From: Streptomyces longhuiensis
GTDB lineage: Bacteria; Actinomycetota; Actinomycetes; Streptomycetales; Streptomycetaceae
Length of the DNA: 64,000 nucleotides
NCBI RefSeq assembly: GCF_020616555.1
Contig: NZ_CP085173.1
Span: 9,750,001 to 9,814,000 of the forward strand
Direction: 5' to 3'
The translations under genes were made by a program, and so were the position numbers. Positions within the stretch are counted from its first letter, which is position 1. Each line of letters starts with the position of its first letter. The notes under the pieces were generated by a model, which had not been told where the DNA came from, searched no databases, and saw only the letters and a list, made by a program, of their open reading frames with translations. Positions 35,844-44,191 of this stretch are shown piece by piece.

Positions 35844-36052
35844 GTGCCGTGCCGCGCTGGGGACGTGGACGTGGACGTGGGCGTGGCCTCGCCGGCGACG
35901 AGATTGCGGTGGAACCCGAAACGAATGCACAGCAGAGCCGAGCGGAGCAGGCCCGCCGCGGTGGCGAGCACCCGGCCGCCGATCGGATGGCTGATGCCAC
36001 CGATCAGCAGAACCGGAGTCTTCGTCTGCGCAAGCTGAGCGTGTCCAGGCAT
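35840..36052 (-). CDS. Small membrane protein upstream of the GT2 fragment (70 aa)
   Basis: ATG at 36052 preceded by a G-rich site. It begins 'MPGHAQLAQTKTPVLLIGGI' and contains a Gly/Ala/Leu-rich helix ('GGRVLATAAGLLRSALLCIR') and a Thr/Ser/Pro tail. Its stop overlaps the GTG of the truncated GT2 gene by 4 bp, exactly as the 57-aa gene overlaps its GT2. The repeated small-protein/GT2 arrangement suggests that a small partner belongs to each synthase. Confidence 0.55.
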   Translation of the reverse strand: MPGHAQLAQTKTPVLLIGGISHPIGGRVLATAAGLLRSALLCIRFGFHRNLVAGEATPTSTSTSPARHGT

Positions 36053-36136
36053 ACGTATATCCCCCCCGTGGGAACGGCCGTTGGATGGAAAAAATGATAG
36101 GAGCAACTGTGGAGGTTCCGTGCAGTCCTTGAACAT

Positions 36137-37048
36137 TGAAAGAGCTTTCTATGCCTGCCGGAGGGGTGCCCTCCGGTACGGCCACGGAGGGTAATGCCAG
36201 GTCAGTGACGCGTAAGCATGATCGAATCCCGTGACACAACTGCGACATTCAATTTCCGGCACCCGCGCCAAACGGACTCTCACGTCACACCTGTCACACC
36301 GTCAAGCGCCTTCCGCACCACAACCGTTGGCCAACGATCGCCCCGATCCATGGCCAACGGTCAATTAAATTCAATGACGAAGCGGAATATAAAACCGGGG
36401 CCGCAGGGCGCCGCATGGCTGGCACGGGGCGCAAGTAAGTTCCGTCTGCGGTGCGTTCAGGCCATGAAAGGCGAAGGGTTTACGCCAGCAATGCGCGAGC
36501 CCCCGTATCCGTGCAGTGGCCGGCAGGGTCCGGGGTTCTGGAGCTTCGGTCGCGACCACCGGATTGGCGGCCGGGGCAGATCGGCAGCAGGGTCGACCTG
36601 TCCACCGAGCATGGGCGGTGCCCTGGCAGATGGCGGCCCCGCGTTGCGCACGGGACGCGAGGCCGCCGACGGCACGCCGTCCGCGGCGCCCACACCGACC
36701 GTATGGCTGCCCGATCACAAGTGCCCGCCGGGCTGCTCCAGTCGCCGGTCCCCTCAGAGAACTGAGGGCGGGCCTGGTCGAAGCCGCCTCTTGAATGCGA
36801 CGCACCAGCGCCGGTCTCCTCAAGCCGTACTCTTCCGGCGTGCGCTCCCTGCCGCAATCGTTCACCCTCAGTGCCCTCAAGCGGGGGCGTGCCGTCGAGC
36901 AGTTTTCCCGGACCGGCAGGAAGCCGCGCGAGGCACCTGGGTGTGGTCCGCGGGTGCGAAATGCCCTGGCGCCGTTCGTCGGGGTGCCAGGGCATCATTC
37001 ATCGCAGGGCATCACGGGATGCTCAACGCGGGTGGCGGGAAGCTGCTT
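36137..37048. other. Gene-poor stretch; relic of the 11838 gene family and a terminator
   Basis: About 900 bp between the polysaccharide operon and the chaplin gene. At 36840-36960 (plus) a frame reads 'VRSLPQSFTLSALKRGRAVE' 'QFSRTGRKPREAPG', sharing F-x-LSAL-x-RGR-x-x-EQF with the start of the protein at 11838, and then decays. A 10-bp perfect hairpin (36961-36970 with 36986-36995) probably ends the chaplin transcript. The AT-richer part near 36360-36400 could hold a promoter. No other gene is supported. Confidence 0.45.
36961..36995 (-). terminator. Hairpin terminator after the chaplin gene
   Basis: ATGCCCTGGC (36961-36970) pairs perfectly with GCCAGGGCAT (36986-36995) around a 15-base loop, 54 bp after the chaplin stop on the minus strand. 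Confidence 0.65.
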
Positions 37049-37378
37049 CTAGTCGCCGTATCCCATGCCGCGCCTGTGGTTCATGGAGCCACGCTGGCCC
37101 ATGAGGCTGTTGTCCCAGGAGCGGCTGTTCCAGCTGCCGGAGCCGTTGGAGCAGCTGTTGCCGAAGGCCGGGTTGAGCAGGCCGATGACGTTGACGGTGT
37201 TGCCACAGGCGTTGACCGGGATGTGCACCGGGATTTGGATGACGTTTCCGGACAGGACACCCGGCGAGCCCCATGCGGCGCCCTGCGCACCGGCGTCTGC
37301 GGATGCGGCACCCGCGCCTCCCAGTACCGCACCACCGACCGCGGCCATGACCGCTGCACTCGTCAGAACACGAAACAT
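37049..37378 (-). CDS. Chaplin (hydrophobic aerial-hypha surface protein)
   Basis: 109 residues. A signal peptide with cleavage near 'GAASA|DAGAQ' is followed by one chaplin domain: 'GSPGVLSGNVIQIPVHIPVN', 'ACGNTVNVIGLLNPAFGNSC', including the two conserved Cys that form a disulfide. Short chaplins self-assemble into amyloid-like films on aerial hyphae and spores. The ~35-residue Ser/Asn/Arg/Gly-rich tail after the domain ('SWNSRSWDNSLMGQRGSMNH') is unusual, since short chaplins normally end soon after the second Cys. ATG at 37378 with a GAGGAAAG site; terminator downstream. Confidence 0.93.
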   Translation of the reverse strand: MFRVLTSAAVMAAVGGAVLGGAGAASADAGAQGAAWGSPGVLSGNVIQIPVHIPVNACGNTVNVIGLLNPAFGNSCSNGSGSWNSRSWDNSLMGQRGSMNHRRGMGYGD

Positions 37379-38326
37379 GAACTTTCCTCACTGCTTGCAC
37401 AGCCCTCGGGTGTGATGGCGAGGGCAAGGAACTGCTCGCTCCTCAGCATCAATCCGGAACCTGCCGGGTCGGGGATTGGCCCATGCCCGCCAGTTCACTC
37501 GTGTGGACCACCCGGCGGCGCACGCGCACCGGTGCCGGCTGCAGCCCGGAACAAGATGGCTAGTGCCCGCGGGCTACTCCGCCGGTCCCCCTTGAGCTGA
37601 GAACACCGAGGGCGCGGGCGACGGCCACGCGCTGCTGCTGGCTGCCGGACAAGTACGGCGTTGAAGGGAACTCAGGTCAAGGTCTGAAGAGCCCACCACG
37701 TGCCTGAGAGCGCGGACAGCTTGACGTCCGCAACAAGGAAGCGGCTCGACTTTCGCCGTTCGTGGGGGTCGGAACGGATCCGTGTGGTGCTGAGGGCGGG
37801 CCTCGGTATCGGCGTGCTGCCTGATGCGGGCAGCTGACTGTGTTTGCGTGCGCGGTGCGTGGTGAGTCCGCGCGCCCCATTTTGCCGCGGTGCGGCCGGG
37901 ACCGTTCTCGCTGCCTGGCAGGAGGCTCCTGACGCGACATGCATACGAACATTTGACGAGCTATCGAAGGATTGATCGTTGATTGGTCATATTTGCCTGT
38001 TACGTGCCGAAGGGTGTCTTTGGTGCGAGGCGGGTGGGTGGTGGGGTGGGACGGGCGGGGGCTGGAAACCGCTTCCCTCGCGATGGTCAAAGGATGGGTG
38101 CAGTCGACCGTGAACTGTTCTTGCGGCCTTCGGAGTTGGTTGCCTGCTGCAGGCGACTGTCACAGAAATATCCGGATATTGCGACACGAACCGGCGCGAC
38201 TCGGATCAGGTCGGGCGGGTGGTCAATCTGTGGGTCCTCGGCATCAGCCGGGATCCGCACACCGCCCGCTCCCGGCCCTCCACGCTGGTCCGGGGGCGGA
38301 CTCGTACTCCAAGGGGAGCACTGTTG
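37379..38326. other. Gene-poor stretch with ABC-ATPase and LysR-like relics
   Basis: About 950 bp. On the minus strand at roughly 37595-37660 the reading 'YLSGSQQQRVAVARALGVL' is the signature motif of an ABC-transporter ATPase. On the plus strand at about 37785-37836 'VVLRAGLGIGVLPDAGS' resembles the end of a LysR-type effector domain. Both are fragments of less than 25 codons. The rest, including 37972-38326 upstream of the lamin-tail gene, shows no supported gene. Confidence 0.4.
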
Positions 38327-39295
38327 ATGTCTTCTCGTTCGATCCGTCGCCTCGCCGCCGCGTCTGTCGCGTCCGGCGTCGCTCTTGGCGCGGCCGCGCT
38401 TCCGGCCTCCGCCCAGTCCGGCCCTCACCACGCTGCCGCGTACCGGTCGGTTGTGGTGATCAGCGGCGTGCAGTACGACTCGCCGGGCTTCGACGACCGT
38501 TCCAACTACTCCCTGAACCGGGAGTGGATCGACGTCACCAACACCTCACGTCGCAGTGTGAACCTGGACGGCTGGAGGCTGTCGGACGAGGACGGCCACA
38601 CCTACACCTTCGACCACTACCGCCTGGGCGGCCGCTCGACCGTCCGTGTGCACACCGGTATCGGCCGCGACACCTACCGTGACGTCTACCAGGACCGCCG
38701 CAACTACGTGTGGGACAACCGCTCCGACACCGCCACGCTGCGCAACGACGACGGCCGGTTCGTCGACGAGGTCTCCTGGGGAGGCCGTCACTACCGGGAC
38801 CGTGACGGTTGGCGCTGGGGCAACTTCGGCGGCCACCACCGTAACCGAGACGGCTGGCGCTGGGGTGACCTCGGTGGTCGTCACCACCGTGACGGAATGC
38901 ACCACGGCGGCCTCGGGGGAGTGCACCCGGGCCAGCACGGTCCGCGCGGCCACCAGGGCCAGAGCGGCCAGGGCGGTCACCAGGGCCAGAACGGCCAGGG
39001 CGGTCACCAGGGCCAGAACGGCCAGGGCGGTCACCAGGGCCAGACCGGCCAGGGCGGTCACCAGGGTCAGACCGGCCAGGGCGGTCAGGGCGGTCACCAG
39101 GGTCAGAACGGCCAGGGCGGTCACCAGGGCCAGAACGGCCAGGGCGGTCAGAACGGCCAGGGTCAGGGCGGTCAGGGTCAGAACGGCCAGGGCCAGAGCG
39201 GCCAGGGCGGTCACCAGGGTCAGACCGGCCAGGGCGGTCAGAACGGCCAGGGTCAGGGCGGTCAGGGTCAGGCTGGACAGGGCGGCCGCCACTGA
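38327..39295 (+). CDS. Secreted lamin-tail-domain protein with Gly-Gln-rich repeat tail (322 aa)
   Basis: ATG at 38327 with AAGGGGAG 8 bases upstream. A signal peptide ends near 'LPASAQ' (about residue 30). Residues 40-150 form a lamin-tail (LTD) beta-sandwich: 'ISGVQYDSPGFDDR', 'NREWIDVTNTSRRSVNLDGW', 'LSDEDGHTYTF', 'DTATLRNDDGRFVDEVSW'. An Arg/His/Trp/Gly-rich linker follows ('DGWRWGNFGGHHRNRDGWRW') and then about 115 residues of GQGGHQGQN-type repeats. LTDs occur in secreted nucleases and surface proteins. With the chaplin nearby, a role as an extracellular or cell-surface matrix protein is likely but unproved. Terminator at 39345-39381. Confidence 0.88.
   Translation: MSSRSIRRLAAASVASGVALGAAALPASAQSGPHHAAAYRSVVVISGVQYDSPGFDDRSNYSLNREWIDVTNTSRRSVNLDGWRLSDEDGHTYTFDHYRLGGRSTVRVHTGIGRDTYRDVYQDRRNYVWDNRSDTATLRNDDGRFVDEVSWGGRHYRDRDGWRWGNFGGHHRNRDGWRWGDLGGRHHRDGMHHGGLGGVHPGQHGPRGHQGQSGQGGHQGQNGQGGHQGQNGQGGHQGQTGQGGHQGQTGQGGQGGHQGQNGQGGHQGQNGQGGQNGQGQGGQGQNGQGQSGQGGHQGQTGQGGQNGQGQGGQGQAGQGGRH
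38949..39290 (+). repeat. Tandem coding repeats (9-residue GQGGHQGQN/T units)
   Basis: The DNA repeats a ~27-base unit that encodes G-Q-G-G-H-Q-G-Q-N/T, with shorter GQN, GQG and GQS variants near the end. The near-identity of the units at DNA level indicates recent expansion by slippage or recombination, so the length should vary between strains. Confidence 0.85.
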
Positions 39296-39344
39296 CCCCG
39301 TGTCCGGGGTGACCGTGAAGCAGACGCCGGCCGAGTATTGCTTG

Positions 39345-39381
39345 GCGGCGCGCAGCGGCCTATCCGGCCTCTGCGCGCCGC
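39345..39381 (+). terminator. Hairpin terminator after the lamin-tail gene
   Basis: GCGGCGCGCAG (39345-39355) pairs perfectly with CTGCGCGCCGC (39371-39381), with an inner GGCC/GGCC extension, 50 bp after the stop. Confidence 0.8.
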
Positions 39382-39471
39382 TCCGCGTGATCGGGGTCCG
39401 AACGGGCAGGAACAGCGTTCCTTGGGTGGTCCCGCGTTCCGCCGCATGCGTGCGAGACCACCGCTTTGAGG

Positions 39472-39910
39472 ATGGCTCTCCTCGTGGTTTCGGGTGTCTG
39501 CGCACTGTTCACCCTGTCGCTGTCCTCATCTATCTGCCCGTACTGGCTTTCCTGCGCCGAACCGCCGTCTGGTCCTTAAGAGTCGGGCCGCAAGGCATCG
39601 ACACGGTCAGCGCCGCCGATAGGCATTGCGGTGGAGCGACCTGGACAAGGTCTCGATTGCGGAGATTGATGGGAGGGCGAAGTTCTTCAGCGCGGCGATT
39701 CACCTGCATCGGTATACGGGGATCCACGTCAAGCTGGTGAAGGGTGCAAAGCGTCCGCACTATCGTCCAGTGGGGTGGCCCACGTTGTACCCGGGGAGCA
39801 TCGTCGCTCGTCAAGGCAAGATGGTCCCGGTCTGTGTTCTCGGGCCGATGATGGACCAGCAGAGAGCCGACCTGGAAGACGCCCTGTCAGCCTGTCGCCG
39901 AGCATGGAGC
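39472..39910 (+). pseudogene. PH-domain-like membrane protein with two frameshifts
   Basis: ATG at 39472 starts 'MALLVVSGVCALFTL', after which the coding frame shifts to 'VAVLIYLPVLAFLRRTAVWS' 'LRVGPQGIDTVSAADR' and, at about 39625, shifts again to 'RWSDLDKVSIAEIDGRAKFF', 'TGIHVKLVKGAKRPHYRPVG' and ends in 'DLEDALSACRRAW'. One or two membrane helices plus a WxDL beta-rich domain recall bacterial PH-like proteins. The intact parent gene would be about 145 codons. Codon use is uniform over all three frames, which supports recent inactivation. Confidence 0.5.
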
Positions 39911-39965
39911 GCGCGGTTACCCGCAAAGCTGTCGAAGCGTGTGGAGGGTGGGCGGCCACGGGCTG

Positions 39966-40595
39966 TCAGATTACGGGAGCCGGGGCCTTCTCGGTCGGGG
40001 CCTGCACGGCAACTGACGTGTAGAGGACCGAGGCACCCTGCTTCGAGCGATGGGCCTGGCTCTTGGCGACAAGATTTTCGAGCGTGGTGCGCACGACGGT
40101 CGGCTTGATGGTGCGCTGAGGGTGGGCCTCAGCCAGTGTCGAGGCGACTTCCGCCGTGGAACGGGGTTCTTTCTGCTGGTCGAGGTGAGTACGGATGAGC
40201 GCGATCAGCGTGGGCTGCGCCGATGAGGTAGCCGCCTTCGACTCGACGACCTGGGTCTTGTCCTTCTTGGCCTGCACGGTGGTCCTTTTCGTGCGGGGGG
40301 CCTTGGCTGCGGTCTTGGACGGGGCACGCCGGGTGGTGGTCTTGCCGGATGCCTGCTGGGGGAGAGGCGTCGAAGGCTTCGGAGTTGTCGGGGCGGATGC
40401 CGGTCGGTTGCCGAGCGTCTTCTGGATGCTTTGCAGCACATTCTGGTCGTCTTGCAGGATGCGCAACTGCGCCTGCAGGGCGGAGAGTTCCGCGCTGATA
40501 CGTTCCTGTTCCTTGGTGTTGAGATCGAGGTCCTGTGCGACTTGAGTGGCGTACTGAGATGTCACGCTGGTGACGGTGACGGGATTGTCAGTCAT
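39966..40595 (-). CDS. Coiled-coil / basic linker / winged-helix regulatory protein (209 aa)
   Basis: Three parts are visible. Residues 15-60 are a coiled coil ('EQERISAELSALQAQLRILQ'). Residues 65-125 are a Lys/Thr/Ala/Pro-rich linker ('TTTRRAPSKTAAKAPRTKRT') like histone-H1 tails. Residues 130-200 look like a winged helix ('TLIALIRTHLDQQKEPRSTA', 'IKPTVVRTTLENLVAKSQAH', 'SVLYTSV'). Such proteins in Streptomyces are annotated as regulators; the H1-like linker would allow nonspecific DNA binding. ATG at 40595 with an AAAAGAGG site. It is monocistronic. Confidence 0.85.
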   Translation of the reverse strand: MTDNPVTVTSVTSQYATQVAQDLDLNTKEQERISAELSALQAQLRILQDDQNVLQSIQKTLGNRPASAPTTPKPSTPLPQQASGKTTTRRAPSKTAAKAPRTKRTTVQAKKDKTQVVESKAATSSAQPTLIALIRTHLDQQKEPRSTAEVASTLAEAHPQRTIKPTVVRTTLENLVAKSQAHRSKQGASVLYTSVAVQAPTEKAPAPVI

Positions 40596-41668
40596 GGTGT
40601 TGGCCTCTTTTCAGTTCGGGGGTACGGGCGCACCATCGTGAGTGCGCCCGAAGTAGGTGGGCCCGCGTGTTCAGGTGATTTCGCGGGGAACGGTGGTGTG
40701 GCAGCGTAGCGATAGTACGCATGGGTGATGGCTCATGTTCCCATCGAGTGATGGATCCATCCTGCATTCAGGGTTGAACTTTGTGCAGGGCAGCCCCTTG
40801 AGGGCTGATGCCCGGTCCGGATTGAGCGAGATACACGTGGTGGGTGGTCGGTCGGCTCAATCGTCGTCGGGCTGACTTTCTGCCTTGGCTAGGGGTCGGG
40901 GAGCATCCCCCACATCACGCTCGTCAAGTGCACCGGCGGCAATACCCAGCGACGGACGCTCTACCGCTGACCGTTCGACCTCGTGAGTGCCGTGTGCAGC
41001 AAGGGCACGGCCTCCGGCAGTCGCTGGCACCATTGTCTGCCCCACCAAGTCCCAGAAGAGGAAGCGGCAGCGAGGTCGCGTACCGGGACGTGACCAACGC
41101 GGGCGACCTCGCCTCACTGGAAACCACAGTGCCAACGCCCGCCTCTCGGCCGGATTCGACATCTCCTATAACCGGGGAACCGAGGACAACAAGGGCTTCG
41201 CTGCACTGAGCACGTCAAGCACGTACCGCTTCTGCAGCGTCAATGTCCTCAACGGCAAAATCAACGGCTTCAGCACTTTCCCCGCGAGCCGAAAGGGCTT
41301 CGACATCGTCCTGCCTCGCGAACAGAGCTGAACCGAGTCACCACCTCGGGGGCGGGCGCCGCTCTAGGCGGGCGCGGCCCGCAGCTACGCGATCTCTAGT
41401 GACGGTCGCGCTCTGAACGGCATGATCCCGTGAACGCCGCCTGCCCCGCTGCTGTGAGCGTGAGGCGCCCCTCCCGAACCGCCTCAGTTCCGAGCACCGC
41501 GAGTTTGGTACTTCTCGCCTATTCGGTTGTTCCTGCGCGCGAGGGCTGGCGATGGCTCGGCGGCGTAGTCAGCCGACGGTACCGGTGCCCCGCCGAGTCT
41601 CGCCCCCGTGTCCAGGCCCCGAGCATGCTCCGCAGCCACGGGGCGGGGCCCGGTCGGGCCGGTGCGCG
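40596..41668. other. Gene-poor stretch with an unidentified C-terminal relic
   Basis: About 1.07 kb. On the plus strand 41140-41331 reads 'RLSAGFDISYNRGTEDNKGF', 'AALSTSSTYRFCSVNVLNGK' and ends 'KGFDIVLPREQS' with good coding character but no start, so it is probably the end of a lost gene. On the minus strand the C-terminal-looking reading 'LDERDVGDAPRPLAKAESQP' (about 40857-40940) is weaker. Nothing else is supported. Confidence 0.4.
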
Positions 41669-42442
41669 TCAGATGCGCGAGTTGCGCAGCGATTGCCGCA
41701 CAGCGCCGGTCAGCGCCCGCGTTGCCCGCGGGACCGACAGATGCTCGTGCTCGCGATACAGCGACCAGTTGTACTTGACCAAGGACAGCTTGTTGGAGGA
41801 CAGCGATCCCGCCTGACCTGCCCGGTACACCGCAAGCGGCTCGGCCAGGCCCCGGGCGTCAGCACCATCCCTCATGATGCTCAGCCACAGCGCGTAGTCC
41901 TGGCGCTTGCGCATCTCCGGCATGAGCCTGGTGCCCAGGGCGTTGCGGTCGTACATGGCGGTGAGAGCACCGATGTGGTCCTGGACCAGCATCGCGCGGT
42001 AGTCCACGTGCTCCCGCGCGCGAATCACCCGCCCGTTGGGGACCCAGTCGGTGCTCTCGCCGTCGTAGTCAGCGTCCATCTTGAAGTAGCTGGTGAACGT
42101 CAGCGGCGCATCGCTATCTGCGGCGAAGGCGAGCTGCTTCTCGGTCTTCTCCGGCAGCCACATGTCGTCGGAGTCGAGGAACGCCACGTAGTCCCCGCGG
42201 GCCCGCTCGATCGCGAGGTTGCGGGCTCTGCCCGCACCGCCCCGCTCGGGCGCCGTCTGCGGCAGAACGCGCTTGTCCTGGGCGGCGAACTCGCGCAGCA
42301 GATCCATCGAACCGTCGGAGGACTGGTCGTCGGTGACCAGCAGCTCCACGTCGCTGTGCGTCTGGGTGAGAACTGATCGGACGGCCGCGCTGAGGGTGGC
42401 CGCCGAGTTGTAGACGGGCATCACGACAGACACCAGGGGCAC
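41669..42442 (-). CDS. Family 2 glycosyltransferase (257 aa)
   Basis: GTG at 42442 has an AAGGAG site 8 bases upstream and starts exactly at the GT2 fold: 'VPLVSVVMPVYNSAATLSAA', then 'VELLVTDDQSSDGS', 'RARNLAIERARGDYVAFLDS' 'DDMW' (DxD at DSDD). The C-terminal half ('TFTSYFKMDADYDGES', 'RQDYALWLSIM') matches WaaE/ExoO-type soluble transferases that add sugars to lipid-linked or surface glycans. It diverges from a dehydrogenase stub at 42509, so it once belonged to an envelope-glycan locus. It appears intact. Confidence 0.9.
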   Translation of the reverse strand: MPLVSVVMPVYNSAATLSAAVRSVLTQTHSDVELLVTDDQSSDGSMDLLREFAAQDKRVLPQTAPERGGAGRARNLAIERARGDYVAFLDSDDMWLPEKTEKQLAFAADSDAPLTFTSYFKMDADYDGESTDWVPNGRVIRAREHVDYRAMLVQDHIGALTAMYDRNALGTRLMPEMRKRQDYALWLSIMRDGADARGLAEPLAVYRAGQAGSLSSNKLSLVKYNWSLYREHEHLSVPRATRALTGAVRQSLRNSRI

Positions 42443-42508
42443 AGCACATCTCCTTGCCAGATCAGGGACGACGGTCCATTCAAGCACCGCAATCGCGTAG
42501 GAGCTGAC

Positions 42509-42610
42509 ATGCAGATAGTCGTCGCTGGTCAGGGATACGTAGGGCTTCCGCTGGCCGTACGCGCCGTGGAGGTGGGGCACCGTGTGATCGGCTACGACGT
42601 GAACTCACGA
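42509..42610 (+). pseudogene. N-terminal stub of a nucleotide-sugar dehydrogenase
   Basis: 'MQIVVAGQGYVGLPLAVRAV' 'EVGHRVIGYDVNSRTRLQ' is the NAD-binding start of the UDP-sugar dehydrogenase family, similar to the intact enzyme at 34195-35454. Homology ends after about 34 codons at the junction with unrelated DNA. Confidence 0.75.
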
Positions 42611-42829
42611 ACCCGCCTCCAAGTTAAGTCGGACAGCCCGGCCACGTCGGTCGGGCCGTCGCGGAGCACGGACTGTACGGAACGAGAGATCGCAAGGAGG
42701 TGCCCAGGTCGATACACGCCGGCGGCGCATGCCCAAGCAGTCATCGTGCGCACCGCCTGGTGAGCGGCACGGGCCACATCTTCTAGGCCTTCCACCAGAA
42801 CCAGCGCCAGCGCCTTGCTCGTGGCTGGT

Positions 42830-43069
42830 CGCATCTCGTCGACCGCGTCCCTGCACGAGGTCCTGTCCGGCCAGGAAGTGTCGGCCTGGGCAGCCAAGTT
42901 CCTGCGCCCGCTTGCCGCCGACCCCAAGGACCTGCTGCACACCCTGCGCACCTGGGTCCTGGCTGAGTTCGACCCCGACGCCGCCGGTGCTCAACTCGAC
43001 GTCTGCGGGCGCACCGTGCGCTGGCGAGTCCTGGAGGCCGAGCCGCTGATGGAGAAGGACTTGATCACC
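42830..43069 (+). pseudogene. PucR/CdaR-type regulator C-terminal fragment
   Basis: 'HEVLSGQEVSAWAAKFLRPL', 'DPKDLLHTLRTWVLAEFDPD' and 'VCGRTVRWRVLEAEPLMEKD' follow the pattern of the C-terminal helix-turn-helix of PucR-family regulators (LL-TL-x-W ... RNTVR-x-R). The N-terminal part is missing and the last residues run into an istB fragment. Confidence 0.5.
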
Positions 43070-43079
43070 GTGTGGCCCG

Positions 43080-43216
43080 GCATTTTCTTGCCGACGCCTG
43101 GCGGGCCGACAAGCAGGACATTGGAGGCGTTGTCGAGAAAGCGCAGGGTGGCCAGGTCGCGGATGAGTTTCTCGTCGACGCCTGGCTGAGCGGCGAAGTC
43201 GAAGTCGTTCAGTTAT
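43080..43216 (-). mobile_element. istB fragment with Walker A motif
   Basis: Minus-strand reading 'LNDFDFAAQPGVDEKLIRDL' 'ATLRFLDNASNVLLVGPPGV' 'GKKM' is the N-terminal ATPase region of an IstB-like protein (GPPGVGK). It ends at the junction with the PucR relic. Confidence 0.65.
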
Positions 43217-43368
43217 CTGGGGTAGCGGTGAACGAGCCTGACAAAGTCGCTGTTCAGGATGTCTCGGACGCGTCTGGAAGGTGGCTGAGGTTCACCCTTT
43301 GCCCAGTGTGCTTGTGCTTGAAGGTAATCCGCTGTCCTGTTGGAGTGGTGCATCCGTAGGATCACGTC

Positions 43369-43854
43369 ATGACTGCTGATGCCCCGCTCATCCGAGAGTC
43401 GTTCCGGCGCCTCCAGCCGATTAACACGCCCAGGCCGGTGTCTCAGTTGCCGGATCGCGTCTGGACTGACGAGGACTGGGACCGGATCCAGCGTGGATAT
43501 CGAGCCCGGGACATGGATGAGAAGTGGAACGTCTTCGCCGAAGGTAACGTCCTTTTCATGCACCGGAGTTGGACCGGTCGTGGCATCTATGAGGCGTCCT
43601 TCGCCCCCGCGACTGGTGGTGGGATGAGGATCGCCTCTGCCGTGATGGAGTCCGATGGGGAGCGCTATCGGAGCACGGGCGACGAGTACGACCGTCTGAT
43701 GATGGAGCTGATCATCAGCGCGATCGTCCTCGGTGAGCCAGCCGCCGACCTCCGGGCCGGACTCGTGGAGCTGACTGCACGGGCTTCGGGAAAGAGCGAT
43801 CTTCCCTCGGGTGTGGTGGAGCACAGTGCTCTGGGATTGCGTTCTGGATCGTAA
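43369..43854 (+). CDS. Hypothetical protein (161 aa)
   Basis: ATG at 43369 (GATCACGTC upstream lacks a strong site). The protein contains 'DMDEKWNVFAEGNVLFMHRS' 'WTGRGIYEASFAP' and 'RIASAVMESDGERYRSTGDE', an alpha/beta pattern I have seen in many uncharacterised actinobacterial proteins, with conserved Trp and His residues. No membrane segment. It looks intact. The function is unknown. Confidence 0.82.
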   Translation: MTADAPLIRESFRRLQPINTPRPVSQLPDRVWTDEDWDRIQRGYRARDMDEKWNVFAEGNVLFMHRSWTGRGIYEASFAPATGGGMRIASAVMESDGERYRSTGDEYDRLMMELIISAIVLGEPAADLRAGLVELTARASGKSDLPSGVVEHSALGLRSGS

Positions 43855-43877
43855 GCTCCGCAGCCAGGCGCGTGCCG

Positions 43878-44145
43878 TCACGGCCTCGGGCCATGTGACT
43901 GGATCACGCGTTGCAAGCGAAGGATCTCGCCGTTTGCCGCGGCCAGTCGTTGTTCGAGCCCTTGCACGCGCTCGCGGTGGGTGGTGCGCTCACGGCGGAG
44001 GGCTTCGGTAAGGGTGTGAATCACTGTGCCGTCATCGGATGAGGGCGCCTGCGGGGGAGACTGGTGCTCGGTCCGTTGCTGGCTGCGCAAGGTATCGATG
44101 CGTTTGCGCAGGTCCGTATGGGCATAGAGGAGTCGTTGCCCTGAA
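43878..44145 (-). pseudogene. DUF6262-like (Tn554 TnpC-type) fragment
   Basis: Minus-strand reading 'QRLLYAHTDLRKRIDTLRSQ' followed by 'QRTEHQSPP' and the coiled coil 'TEALRRERTTHRERVQGLEQ' 'RLAAANGEILRLQRVI'. A 'helix-turn-helix then LY-x-x-x-DLR' pattern before a coiled coil is the DUF6262 layout. In recombinase transposons it accompanies tyrosine recombinases like the one at the window start. The N-terminus is missing. Confidence 0.5.
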
Positions 44146-44191
44146 GGGTGGGGCCGAGGCCGGAGCCTGACCGCGTGGCGGGCGGCCGGGT

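Noticed and set aside
36218..37600. Plus-strand frame of 460 codons across the chaplin region
   Set aside because: It covers the chaplin gene in antisense, lacks a ribosome site, and its codon bias changes along its length.
38949..39290. Possible CRISPR-like repeat array
   Set aside because: The repeats are contiguous, in frame and coding; there are no spacers of constant length and no cas genes.
38546..39505. Long minus-strand frame rich in Leu/Ala/Val/Thr opposite the lamin-tail gene
   Set aside because: It is the complement of the Gly-Gln repeat DNA; its hydrophobic repeats are produced by reading the repeat backwards, and it has no start site or flanking coding signal.
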